From Tubulanus polymorphus (Eukaryota > Nemertea > Palaeonemertea > Tubulaniformes > Tubulanidae): a DNA stretch of 64,000 nt. The stretch is from the NCBI RefSeq assembly GCF_964204645.1, contig NC_134029.1:3543001-3607000 (forward strand), read 5' to 3'. Shown here one piece after another: positions 52,951-64,000 of this stretch. The position numbers and the translations under genes are program-made. Under the pieces are notes generated by a model that made no database searches, was not told where the DNA came from, and saw only the letters and a list, made by a program, of their open reading frames with translations. Position 1 is the first letter of the stretch, and every line of letters starts with the position of its first letter.

Positions 52951-55900
52951 ATGTCGGATTTCGATAGTAATCCATTCGCTGATCCAGAGGCAGCAAATCC
53001 ATTTGCCGTAAGTGTTATGAGAAACAACAGTCAGTGTGGTGGGAATGTGGGAATCACCACCACACACCGGACCGGGACGATCGAAAAGCCGAAAAGAAAA
53101 GTAACCTCGACCCCCATGAATGGACAAAATGACGGAACCGTAGGAATAATTCCGTAGGCTATTTGGTGTACAGGCATTAAATAAGATATACATTTAAAAT
53201 AGCTATACAATTTTACGGTCATTACGGTTCCATACGAATAATAGTAATTTGGTTGAGAGTTGAAATGTTCGCACTTGTTGATTGAAGAGTAGTCAGTAAC
53301 CTGTCTGTGGTTTAGTTTCACGATCGGATATTTTCACAAACCACAGTCAGGAATGGGAAGGTCATTTTTGTATGAAATCTTCGTCAGCCAATTTGACTGA
53401 CGAGTAATTTGCCTGGCATTTCATTGTCTCTTAAGATATCCATCTAATTTTTGTTGTAATCGACGCACAACAGATTCGTAGTTTGTCTGATACCTATAAC
53501 ACCTCACCTGACGATCTTAATCCATGTGCAAATCGGCCGTAAAGTGAGAGTAAATTTCCGTAGAGTCAACAGCTGCCATTTTGAAAATTACTGGAGGTGC
53601 TGGCACCTGTGGACTGAGGCCAGGACAACAGCACAAACTAACAAAGCGAAACGACGAAATTGAAAAATATTAAGAAATCAACACTTATTCACATTTTTCT
53701 TTTACCAGAATTTATTATTTAAATATTAATTAAGGAAAACACGAAGATTTGAAATATAGGTTGGAAAACCATCAAAAATAAAAATTGTCGTTTCGTCTTG
53801 GAAGTTTTATATAAATCCTTGTAGGTCCCCTTGTCTTATCATGCCACATGTGCAATACAGAGAAATGGCGGCAAATGGCGAAATTTGTGGAGAAATTAAT
53901 TAATTTCTCAAAATAATGTTGATTAATCACTCGAAACATGCATAAAATTGGATTATTTCGAAAGGTACCTGTGTAAGTTTGTGAAATAAGCCATTAATTG
54001 TGGACTGAAGTGGATAGAAAGTATATTTTTGAAGTGTTACTTTTTTCAACCGTGTTTTGGCCCTTGTCATCCCTAACGTTGGTATAAGCCCATCCGATTA
54101 TAAAAGCTTACCACCAACGATTAGGTAACTAACTAATTGAAGAGTTGAGTGTGTATTTGTTAATTTCAAGTTCTGTTAGTTCTGGGGTTAAACACCAGCA
54201 GGGCAGGCAGTGAGATGTGCCGGCTTAGAGTAGTCTCAGTCGTTAGTCAAGTCTGGTCAAACTGACACGCGTAATGTAGATGGACATGTAGTAGAATTGG
54301 GTATATGTTCCTCGCGTTATTCTGATAAGGACCATCGGCATCATGGTACTATAGTAACAGAAGTATTCGAAAGACTGCAGTTCTAGGTCTCTAACTATTA
54401 GAGACACATACTGCAGTTAATGAAGGAAAAACCATGAAAAAACTACCAAAACCCAAATTAACACAGCGCAAATAATAATTCTGATGTGAACTTGTATTTG
54501 TAGGACCCAGCCGTACAGCAAGCAGCGAACGCTCAGAGAACAACCAGAACCAACAGTGGATTAGATGAATTTAACCCATTTGCAGCTGGAAATACAACGC
54601 GTCAGGTATGTATGAATTCATCTCCTCAGAGCTCGATGAATCCACTCTATTGACTTCACATCGGTCTCAAGTAATCATTCAAATAGAATATATCTAGACA
54701 TTAGCTGAGACCACATGAGTGTTTTTGATCAAAAAACTTGACAAAAAAAGCATTGGACCAGGCTCATGCCGAATGAGTGTCAAATTATTTTGCATGAATT
54801 CTAACTGGTCCTAGTGGTGACTTGTCTCGCTTACCACAGCATTGTGTAGCCTAGTAACGTAGGAGGGATTTATATGCGAATACATTTTCTTATTAGCTAT
54901 GGGCCAAATTTTGACTGGTGTGATCCGCGGGCCTGTTTGCCTTTTGCCAAATCATCCCCATGTGATCGCAGCTATGGGTTATAGAAAGATCCCTGCGATT
55001 ATTAGATTTGTCAACACCGAGGATTCAGCATCCAACACTTTGAACCAACACCTTATCGTGACTCAAGAAAAGCCTTTCTTTTCATGTCAATTGATAGGAC
55101 TATTATTAGATTTGTGCAATTTTCTTGGAATATTAGTACCGGTACATTACGTCTTAAACCTCTGGCCAAGTGTCAAGATTTTATTCAATACATGGTATTG
55201 TCACCTTCTTTCGCAATATCTGTTGATACAGGCCTGCAGAGTAATACCAGTATTGAGAATCTGGTATATACTACTACAAATAACTATCATTGCACAATAC
55301 GACCATATATGTTTATAGATGTGTGGGATTCTAAATTATTCATTTAGCTTATCCTATATTTCACACACAGCTCAATAGAAGATCTATATAAGCCACCAGG
55401 GCTTAGCCACGATAAGCGTATATTCAGAAAGTGCGTATTATTTGCCGGTCATGAATGAAAATTGATTACAACCTAGAAAGACTCGCGTCTATAGGCTAAT
55501 AAGTCACTTCATATTAAATGATGTGAATATATTTAGAAAAATCAATAGATTTTTAGTCGCCGTTGGCCTATGTTAAACATGTGTTAAACATTGTATCAGG
55601 CAAATAGAGAGCAGCAGCAATTAGGTCCAGCAGCTGTCATCAAACATGGATATACAGTCTTTTTATTGGGGTACCGGCAATGCTACTGCAGTAAGCAAAA
55701 TTCCACCAGTATTCGCCAGTTTTGCTAGTGTACAATTTCTTCTTAAACTCAGTTGAAATCTAACGATAATTTCTTAAATTCTTTGTATGATGCACGAAAG
55801 TCATGCCACATTAAACTGTTTTTAAGATTATTCCTAGTGTATCTAGATGAGATGTAAGCCTTATTTTTGGTTCGGAAAACCGAATATTGAGATCGAAAAG

Positions 55901-58900
55901 TTGATTGACAATGAACTCCTTTTGATCGAATGCTTCTGGTATCTTAGCTCAGTGCCATCTGACGGGATACCTGGCGTGCCACTACCCGATTGAATTTTGC
56001 ACAAGTTTGGACCGATAGGTGTGGAGAAAGTAGGGCAACTCGGGAGAGCTCACTTCCACTTACCTCGAAGATTTCTGTAGTCGACTCATCTGTTGCCGTG
56101 GCAACCCTTGTGCATTATCGGCAGCGATTTCATCGGTACGAGTTGCTGACATTTCACCGTGTCCATTCACCGCGTCGGCGCTTGTGGTGGCCATGAAATC
56201 TTATCTGTTTACTGTGGTTTTAAGAAACTTTGACCTCGTGACCTCTTTCAAATCGACGATTCGAGGCAGTTGGTCGTATTGTTAACGCGTTGTAGATTCG
56301 TCTGTTTCTACACATAAAAAGAACTGATACACGCCTTTTCTGGCATCCGTTGTCGAACGGCAAATATCTCGCCGGGTTTGATTGCTGATGGGAATATTCA
56401 TTCGGCAGGCTGTGGAGCGACGAATTTGAATTTCAAATATTCCCTGAATTGTGCACATATGCTACCACCTCCATTTCTGTAGTGTACGCCGTGCGAGAGA
56501 GTGTATGCGTTACGAGTGACATTAGATGCGCAGTCACTGAAACCTGGTGTTCTCCGTTAAATGAGATGTCAGAGATAGAATATTATTTAAATTGATTGGA
56601 TTAATATCGGTATATATATATATATATATATTATAAATCACTGACTGTAGCTGGCGTCGACGTATCTAACAATGGCGGACGGTGAGAAAAAATCAGTGCT
56701 GATGAACAAGAAACATAAAAACTTTGGTAGCAATGATCAGGTGGGTCAGTCTGTAAATACAAATTGTGAATGGGTTTATGACGTTAATATTTCATAATTA
56801 AAGATGGAGATAGGTTAAAGTGGTCAAGCCTCGACCCTGCTCGGAAAGGTCCTTAAATTGTTCCTGACGATATTGTCTTATTGTAAGAGGATGTTGTACA
56901 GAGTTTAGTAAAGGCTGAAACCTCTGATAATTCACGAAATACTGGGGTCGAATTTTACTAAAATGATTTAACTCCTAAATTGATTTAAGATGAACTGAAT
57001 TAATGAAGAAATAAATTGATTAAAGAAGTACACCGTACCCAGGAGGTACGTCTTCCTTGTCTGATTTTTTGGGGGTACTGGTAGGTTTTTCAGCTGATAA
57101 AACTTTTTTCAGTATTCTTGATTATTTGCTATGTAAATACACGACTAATGCTACGACAGTATCTATATACACTGAGCACTGTGATCAGTCGATACAGTAC
57201 TGTGTCATCTGTCCTCGAGTCGTGTGTTCTTACCATTGAAGAATATTCCCAGCTATATTAGAATTGAGTAACGTATGTACATCTGTTCAGTGGTAGCAGA
57301 TTTTCTCATTTTCGCTGTGACTGTAGCTGCTGTGAATCTAAAGATAATAACATTCTATAGAGGTAACATCTAAGGCGAGACCAGGCGCCCGGTTTTACAA
57401 AAGTAGTCATTAAACAAATTATTGGTGTCAAAGGAACCAATGATTTCATCGTAACTAACATTGTGTGTTGCTGTATTAAATTGTGTGCGTCTAAATTCCT
57501 ATTTTTAGGTGTGATGATGTTGTCACATATTATTGATATTTCAAATGTCTGTTTGGTTTTGTTCTTTTTTCTTGGTAAACACCATAATGTCATCGAGTCA
57601 CACAAAGTTGATTTAGTAAGAATTCAAAATAACAAAAAGCGCTACGCACTGTAGTATGAATACCTACGTGTGATAATGAATCACTTTGATAATGTGATAA
57701 TTCTTGATATATTTATGATAATTTCATTCAGTAAATTTTAATAATACGGCAATATAGAGTCGGGTGTTGTGGTAATGTTCATAATCCTACTGATCAGAGA
57801 TGGATCAATAAAACGTGTTGTAGGTCTGTAGTCTGCAGGGCTGTTGTCGAAATTGACTCCGACATGTTAGCCATTCGCTGACTGACTCAATTACGTTAAA
57901 CCAACTTCCTGCTTATTGTACATACAGTTATAGTAATAATACAGTGATTAATGATATTACTGTCGGTTATAACGTTCTCTGTCACCTATGATAACATTTG
58001 AAATTGATGATGACCTCAGATATTAATATGAGCAATGCTCTGTTCTCTCTGTAAATCCCTGTAAGTACAACTCTCTTGATTCCTTAAAAACTCCTGTTAA
58101 CCCTTTATGGACGAAAGTGCTTAAGTTCTTTAGAAATAAGCAATAAGAAATGTTGCGTAAATCGGTACAGGTGGGACCAGGATTTTTTTACCAAATTTGG
58201 TGGTTACCGAATTAGAAACCGAGTTGAATTAGTAGTATAAGAAATTTCACCATTGAAATTTTGAAATATTGTCCTTTAAAACTCTATAAGACTCCTTGTA
58301 TCCAGGAATGACCGATGTGTAGGAACCCTGAGTTTAAATCGAGCTGATTTGATGAATATTTGTACATGTACCTTTTTACCTGTATCTTTTTAATTTCTGC
58401 AATTATGATTTTTTTTGTTTGACAGACTGGTGGCGGAACTGTACCACCACCGGCTCAACCAACACCAGCGATGACGACTCCACAGACACAACCGGCTGTA
58501 ATGATGCCCAGCGAAGCCCCACCTCCTTATACTCCTTCTGGAGCTCAGAGAGTCGACACAGAAAGTTTACAAAAGCAACAGGAGGTTTGTATATTTGAGT
58601 ATGAAAATCCAACTAAGAATGAAATTTAAGTCAAAAATGTTTCGTAGCGCATTTAACTTTTTCATTTTAGTGTCGGATTTTTGTATCATGTTTATAATAC
58701 GAACACGGTCTTAATCGAGAAAAAAATCTATTTGGCTTAATTTTTTTCTTTTGTCTTAGGAATTAGAAAGAAGAGCTCAAGAATTACAACGAAAAGAACA
58801 ACAAATGCGAGATGCGCAGTCGGGCGGTACGTATGTGGTGATTCTGTTGTGATTTCAGTGCCTATAGGCCTTATATCTGATTGTCTCTGTACTTGTATTT

Positions 58901-61900
58901 ATTAAATTTTTGTTTGTAATGTTTCAGTACGGACGAACAACTGGCCTCCATTACCGGCGAAATGCTGCTTTGGGCCGTGTTTTTATCAAGATTTTGCCAT
59001 CGATATTCCATTAGAATTCCAGAGAGTTGTGAAATCATTGTATTATTTATGGATGTGTAAGTATATATTTGATATATTTGATACTTCTCTGTATTCAGGG
59101 AGGTTCTGGAACTCCTGGTCTTCAACAAAGGTCTGCCCTGTGATACTGGCCTAAAGAATATTTGAGCATCGATTTCTAAAAATTCAGTGTACATTGTATC
59201 ATTCATGTATGTGTTTGCTTATTACACTCGGCCACCTGTTCCTCAGACGTGCATAGTAAAGTTGACTTGAGACTGATAAATTGTAGTTGGCATTCATTTT
59301 CATATTCAAACTCATGATGAAACACTCTTGAGTCTGTGATAATTTCAATGGGAAAAGACCGCATCTAAGGAAACTTTCGCTGACTTAATCTTCTATTCGT
59401 AGTGTGGGATCTTTTTATGTCATAGTAAAGAAACTCAAGTATTTATGTTCGGTTGTTTTTCAGTCTATAGTTGCGTGCTGATACTCAATGTTTTAGGCAG
59501 TTTAGCGTACTTCATTTCGAATTCTAGCGGTGGAGTAACGTTTGGTCTGTCCATATTATTCCTCGTCTTATTTACGCCTTGTTCGTTCGTCTGCTGGTAT
59601 CGACCGGTCTATAAAGCATTCAGGTAGGTACTCATTCCACATGACTTGAGAAGTATAGGACTGAAAATATCGAATAGAATCCACTGAATCTTCAAACATA
59701 TTTTAAACTAATGCAAATGGAAGTCTGCGTACGTATCTAACTATTGACTATTGTTTTTGTCTTTTTCAGGAGCGACAGTTCTGTGAATTTTTTCCTGTTT
59801 TTCTTCATATTTTTCTTCCAATTTTGCGTGAACGTAGTTCAAGCACTTGGGATCGATTCATTCGGCACTTGGTAAGTACCGTCGTGATATTATAATTAAG
59901 GCGAATCATCCAAACTCGCCGAGTTTTTCGAAAGAAAACTTCCGTGAAAATCTCAACATATTCAAATATTTCGAAATAACGTGCCGTTTTTTCAGCGGAT
60001 TCATTAACGGTTTGCACGTGATCGCGACGCAGAAAAATTCCCAAGGTTATGGAGTTGGAGCGATTTTGTTAATTGTTGGAATCATGTTTGCCATATTGGC
60101 GTGTCTTGACATGTTGTTTTTGATCAAGGTGAAATGACAACAGGCGATATGAGAATCAACAGAAAACCCACATTATCTTCTTTTCTATTTCTCCAGTTCT
60201 GGTTTTTCGTTGTTATTTGTAGAATTTCTAACTCGTGGACAATATTTCGAATCATTGACCAACATTAAATGAAATTCAAAAGCTTTGGTAGTCTAGCTCG
60301 AAGTCACTATTTTTGAATCTCAATTAGTACTGTCAATTCAATTTACTAAGTATAAGTCGTCATTTGGATAAGTCGTCCCAGCTATGACGACTTAAACGAG
60401 TTTAACTGTGTCGATCATAAGGAATGAATTCAATTTCAGTTCAGTCGGGTTAGTTTTAAGTTTAGCAACGACGAACCAGTTCTGGTTGAGAATATTATTA
60501 CCCACCATTTTGTTGTGTGAATCAGCGTGCGTCATTGTTTTATCCGTGTTTAGGATTATTGTGTTTTCAGTTGATATCGCGTTATTGAAAGCACTATTTT
60601 AGCCAATGCTCTGCAAAAAGCCAAGAATCTTGCCTGTATATTCCCTCATATGGTGATTTGGTCTATAAATGCACGCAACCATACAACGACCTAAAAGGCA
60701 ATTCCATTGGAAAAATCGCCTAACTGTACATTAGATTTTCTTGTCTTTTTGTTGCACAGCGCGAATGTACATGATTGTCTGTAGACTGTGATTTCGTAGA
60801 ATTATTTTTGATGATTTTTCAATCAGTAATCGAGCATTTTCTTCCAAATTCACACACATTAAGTCATAAGACAATTCCATCATGTTCCTTCGTAATCGTC
60901 CTGATTCTACCTTTTAGTTTCGATAATTTACTGTAATTGATTATTTGTCGTATTTGTTTAGCGGGTGGATTAATGGAATAAAAACAGTTGGTTATAATAA
61001 AGCAGTTGGGGCGATCATGCTCGTGATAGGAGGTTGCTTCACTATCGTGGCCGTCGGAAGCATTTTCTTCTTGATAAAGGTATGACGACCTCGACACGTC
61101 GTCGATCATTCTTCTCTCATTGCAGAATGGAATTGCCTTTTTCTCTTTAAATATAAATAAATTGGACATTTTCTATTGGAGAATTGGCACATGCTAGCCT
61201 TAGATGTCCATAATTCGGATCTTACAAATGCATATTTCCTGATTGCTTGATCTGGTTCTGGGTAATGCTTACTGCTATACTGCAATTTTGAGTTGAAAAT
61301 TCTCTATCGAAATACTATGCCTTTCGATTTGACATGATCTTTAGTGGCTTTTCATTAGAATGTTTAATAGATGTATTTAGTTGATTTCCATTAATTTCAA
61401 GTATCCATACTAACAGCATGAAAAGGGCAATCCCATATTGGTGTTTCGATGTATCTTGTTGTTGTTTTGTGTTAAATATGAAGATAGTCCGATGCCTATG
61501 ATAGTATTTCTCATGATATTTCCATATGTTTGGCTACTGTAACTTTATGGGATCAGAGTCTTCTTCATATTAGTCTTTCTGTGTTGTAATGTCTCTAGTT
61601 TTACTTGGATAAAGGTTTGTATATCTTCGATTTAAAATGATAGCCTTTGATAAGCAATGTTCATCAGTTTTGTAGTTTTAAGTGGATACTGATCCAAAGC
61701 TTTTGTCTGGTACAATGGCCTCCGCTCGATCAAACTTAAATAGTTTAATACTAATAAGAAATAAAAGAAAATAAGATTGATTTAATGATACATATACTAA
61801 TTGCTTGTTTGTTTCAAGAAATATATATTTAAATCATTCATTGTAGGTTCATCGTATATACAGAAGCACCGGGGCTAGTTTCGACAAAGCCAAGCAGGAA

Positions 61901-62011
61901 TTCCGACAAGGAGTGATGAGTAATGAACATGTACAGACTGGTGTATCGGACCTGGCTGCTGGAGCAGCTCGTAATGCTATGTCCGGTAATGCTGGCGGCA
62001 ATCGCTATTAA
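52951..62011 (+). CDS. SCAMP1: Secretory carrier-associated membrane protein (SCAMP)
   Basis: Four-span protein of recycling and secretory vesicles. Exons: 52951-53007, 54504-54605, 58426-58584, 58760-58826, 58928-59056, 59464-59623, 59770-59871, then one copy of exon 8 (60962-61079 or 59996-60128), and 61847-62011. With 60962-61079 it is 1059 nt, 352 aa; with 59996-60128, 357 aa (vertebrate SCAMP1 about 338). The N-terminus [18 protein letters not shown] is almost SCAMP1; NPF motifs at 7-9, 16-18 and 43-45 would bind EH-domain proteins. PPPY lies at 85-88, followed by a charged coiled coil (about 100-125), NNWPPLP, and spans. The conserved cytosolic E-peptide reads [11 protein letters not shown], and FGLSI and TPCSFVCW match the family closely. 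The tail carries [12 protein letters not shown]. All introns are GT-AG with matching phase. ATG is in good context (TTAAAATGT). Long introns 1 and 2 hold alternative-promoter sequence. Confidence 0.97.
56611..56632. repeat. (TA)n microsatellite upstream of the SCAMP alternative first exon
   Basis: Eleven TA units, 40 bp before the alternative ATG at 56672; could contribute to an internal promoter. Confidence 0.9.
56672..56740 (+). CDS. SCAMP1: Alternative first exon of SCAMP, lacking NPF motifs
   Basis: Inside SCAMP intron 2, ATG in strong context (AACAATGGCGG) opens 23 codons, [20 protein letters not shown] then NDQ, ending CAG with donor gtgggt. It ends in phase 0, matching exon 3 at 58426. 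The isoform would be 322 aa (with exon 8 at 60962) and would lose all three NPF motifs, replacing them with a short basic head. Vertebrate SCAMP4/5 also lack the NPF region, so an NPF-less form has precedent in the family. An internal promoter upstream, near the TA microsatellite at 56611-56632, is implied. Transcript evidence is not available here. Confidence 0.6.
59996..60128 (+). CDS. SCAMP1: SCAMP exon 8a: alternative fourth membrane span
   Basis: Acceptor GTTTTTTCAG, donor AAG/gtgaaa. It completes the Cys codon begun in exon 7 (TG+C) and reads [15 protein letters not shown], then a hydrophobic stretch [20 protein letters not shown] and ends FLIK. Length 133 nt, which is 1 mod 3. It is a clear paralogue of the copy at 60962-61079: G(F/W)ING, GAI(L/M)L and FLIK are shared. 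It is five codons longer in the loop before the span. Including it together with the other copy shifts the frame, so use is exclusive. Confidence 0.85.
60440..60560 (+). CDS. SCAMP1: SCAMP exon 8b: possible third, divergent or decayed copy
   Basis: Acceptor CAATTTCAG opens a frame in the same phase as 8a and 8c: [20 protein letters not shown], then a hydrophobic run to FRII. GL....AT lines up with GLHVIAT of 8a, and N(K/Q)...I(L/M)L with 8c. The position between the two good copies, the same phase and the hydrophobic profile suggest a third duplicate, and 121 nt to 60560 is again 1 mod 3. However, the donor (ATT/gtgttt) is poor, the GxING motif is lost, and charged residues fall inside the span. 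It may be a dying copy. Confidence 0.35.
60962..61079 (+). CDS. SCAMP1: SCAMP exon 8c: fourth membrane span
   Basis: Acceptor TATTTGTTTAG, donor AAG/gtatga. It completes the exon 7 Cys codon and reads [20 protein letters not shown], then [19 protein letters not shown]. It is the copy closest in length to vertebrate SCAMPs (compare CGWISSL...VGIMM), so I take it as the ancestral form. It joins in phase 0 to the last exon, [12 protein letters not shown]. Length 118 nt, 1 mod 3. Confidence 0.9.
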
Positions 62012-62748
62012 ATTCATCATCCATCTTAAATTCACACTCACACGACACAAGACAGTTTGTTATATCGAAGAATTATTAACTGAGTCTTGAATATGTGGGC
62101 GAAGTACAAGCCACAATGGGCAGTATAAGGCAGTGAGAGACTACGTTCATGTCTAACTGTATGTATCAACATATATTAGTTAAACATCAGTTGGAAAAGA
62201 AAAACATCCATGCATTCATTTACCATTCAAGCTGCTTCTTATTGTAAAATAAGGCCCGAGCAATGTTATGAACATAATCATACATATTTTTAATCCATCA
62301 ATAGTAATTCTAGACATGTTTGGTTTATAAGGAATCGTCATATTCGCTTGTAAAATCCAGTGACTGTTAGCAGTATTAGTTTACTGTATTAATAGTTTCT
62401 ATCATCGAAGCAATATTGATATAAATCATTATTACCATGATAATTTTATATTTTTAAGACATTTTCGTGAAAGCGTACGGTGAATGTTTGTTGTACATAT
62501 TAGCTACGAACCTACGTGTAATATAATGTATCTTACAATTTACGCTTAAACAGTAGTGGGCACAGCCTTGAAAACAAATAACGTTAACAATTAGTGGAAT
62601 CAGGAATTTCAGATTCAATCGATTTGATTTTCACTTCACTCTACACATTTTTATGTTTCATTCACTGTCAAAATTAGCCAGTTCTTTCGCTCCCAGCAGG
62701 AAACTGAGCTGGTTGGTCGTTCATAAATGACCCTCAGTAGACATACTA

Positions 62749-62907
62749 CAGTAGACTCTGCCTTAGTCGGTAGCATTAGGACTGTAAATATTTTGCTGAA
62801 TTGAGAATGGGGGAAATAGAATGTTTATCTGAATGGATTTGTATGAAAATACACCGACTTGAGTAGTTTACTGGAAGAACCGGTACCGAGTAAGGAAGAA
62901 TTTACTG
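62749..62907. mobile_element. TA-flanked MITE in SCAMP 3' UTR or flank
   Basis: Inverted ends CAGTAGACTCTGCCTTAGTC and the complement of CAGTAAATTCTTCCTTACTC, bounded by TA on both sides, 159 bp. A half copy (CAGTAGACTCCGCTTGCCTC) is at 40803. Pogo/Tc1-type ends; nonautonomous. Confidence 0.6.
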
Positions 62908-63040
62908 TATGCGCATGATCTCAATGATTTGTAATGAATATAAAGTTGTTATTTTCACCACCACCCTGCCTCGACTGTGTCGGTTTAGTTTAAAGGTTGG
63001 TATCATATTTTTCTCTCTGATTGTAGCAAACGGTAACTAG

Positions 63041-63137
63041 AGAGAGAGAGAGAAAGGAACGGGGACTGATCTCGCGCGAGTGTCCACCAACGTACGATGG
63101 ATGTTCACTTATTAACACACACACAACACACACAAAA
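63041..63137. repeat. (AG)n and (AC)n simple repeats
   Basis: AG tract at 63041-63052 and an interrupted AC tract at 63116-63137, with ordinary sequence between. Confidence 0.85.
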
Positions 63138-63791
63138 TAGCGTTTGTTCGTTTGTATTCGTTTGATAGAAATGTTGAGTAAGTGAAGACTTCAAAATGGA
63201 CACAGTTTGAATTGCTTTATTCTGTAGCATGGTACGAGTGGTCGGTTGATCATTGTCAAAAGTAAATGTTTATGGCATCGCGGACATTGGCAGAAATTTT
63301 AGGTTATATCTTAATGCTTGTCCTATGAAAATAAGAGTTTTTGATTTGTTCTGCCTGTGCCTGATGATGAAAATTGGTTAAATCTTAAAATTATTCGCAC
63401 CATTTTGATTGATATATTGACTTGTGAAACATACCATCTGCACTTGTGGTCCAACTGGTGGGAAAGCTGGTGAATGGTTGATTGTGGTTTTAGCTACCGG
63501 TATCATGTATTTTTACGTTAAGTGAAAATATGAAAGCAAAGATGTACGTACAGTGGTACTGCTGTACATGATGCTTAAATGTTCTAAGTTATCCTCAATA
63601 ACTCAGTAGCTTTGTAGCACATCCCTCCTTGCCCTAGTGTAGTTGTTGTTGGCTAGTTGTTACACTTTTTCAAGAAGGAGGAATTATATAAGCAATATCT
63701 ATGATTCAGAAAATATGATTTCAAATAGTATGATGAAGGTTGAATGTGCCATGTTATTGCTCGTAAATTGCTAATGCTTACATAATAATGT

Positions 63792-63793
<2 letters not shown>

Positions 63794-63824
<31 letters not shown>
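63794..63824. repeat. (AT)n microsatellite
   Basis: About 15 AT units following TGTATC, near the right edge of the window. Confidence 0.9.
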
Positions 63825-63827
<3 letters not shown>

Positions 63828-64000
63828 AAAAGACCTGAGTACATTGGTCTATCGCTAGTCAGTTGATGCAGCAGTCATTGATTTAACTACTATCATCGAT
63901 AGATGCGCAATCATGTAATTGCTTTATAGAATGTATTATTGATCACAAGATGCATAAGCTGTATTATAGAAGGTAATAGATATAATGTACTGGTATGTAT

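Larger units (their letters stand above)
62012..64000. other. SCAMP 3' UTR and downstream flank
   Basis: No coding exon seen. A variant poly(A) signal AATATA at 62937-62942, followed by GT-rich GTTGTTATTTTC, would give a 3' UTR of about 0.95 kb. No canonical AATAAA was found on the plus strand in this stretch. A TA-flanked MITE lies inside it at 62749-62907, and AG, AC and AT simple repeats follow. Confidence 0.35.

Noticed and set aside
54375-54413. Hairpin ACTGCAG...CTGCAGT in SCAMP intron 2
   Set aside because: Broken arms and a short stem; not enough for an RNA gene call.
54899-55318. 139-codon plus-strand frame in SCAMP intron 2
   Set aside because: No splice phase match to SCAMP exons and no family resemblance; taken as chance.

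Overview
This is nuclear DNA from an invertebrate animal. Genes are split into many short exons with GT-AG introns, the DNA is AT-rich with abundant CpG, and introns and spacers carry microsatellites and short palindromic, MITE-like elements. The three recognisable genes are animal vesicle-trafficking or membrane genes. A marine lophotrochozoan such as a mollusc fits, but that is only a guess from gene structure and repeat style. No bacterial operon, rRNA, tRNA or CRISPR feature is visible.

Layout. (1) 6.9-19.6 kb, minus strand: a seven-exon gene of the proteolipid protein/M6 family (four membrane spans, N-terminal cysteine cluster), 279 aa as read. Several short ATG-plus-donor segments between 26 and 38 kb have the same splice phase as its first exon. 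If real, the gene has several alternative N-termini and extends to at least 38 kb. An exon-like block at 1.9-2.0 kb may be an alternative or downstream 3' exon. (2) 20-41 kb: no firm gene, only the candidate first exons, one orphan exon-like block, a 131-bp AT microsatellite and MITEs. (3) 41.3-51.6 kb, minus strand: a complete 23-exon AP-3 complex beta subunit, 1117 aa, with trunk, acidic serine hinge and C-terminal ear. (4) 53.0-62.0 kb, plus strand: a complete SCAMP gene, 9 constitutive positions, about 352 aa, with an internal alternative first exon and tandem duplicated copies of the exon for the fourth membrane span. (5) 62-64 kb: its 3' UTR or flank.

AP-3 beta and SCAMP are head to head, with 1.3 kb between start codons and a perfect CRE palindrome near the SCAMP start. 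Both act in endosome/Golgi vesicle traffic, so shared control is plausible but unproven. The most interesting observation is the SCAMP exon 8 array. Its two good copies (and a third weaker one) each have a length of 1 mod 3, so frame alone forces exactly one to be used, giving proteins that differ in the last membrane span.
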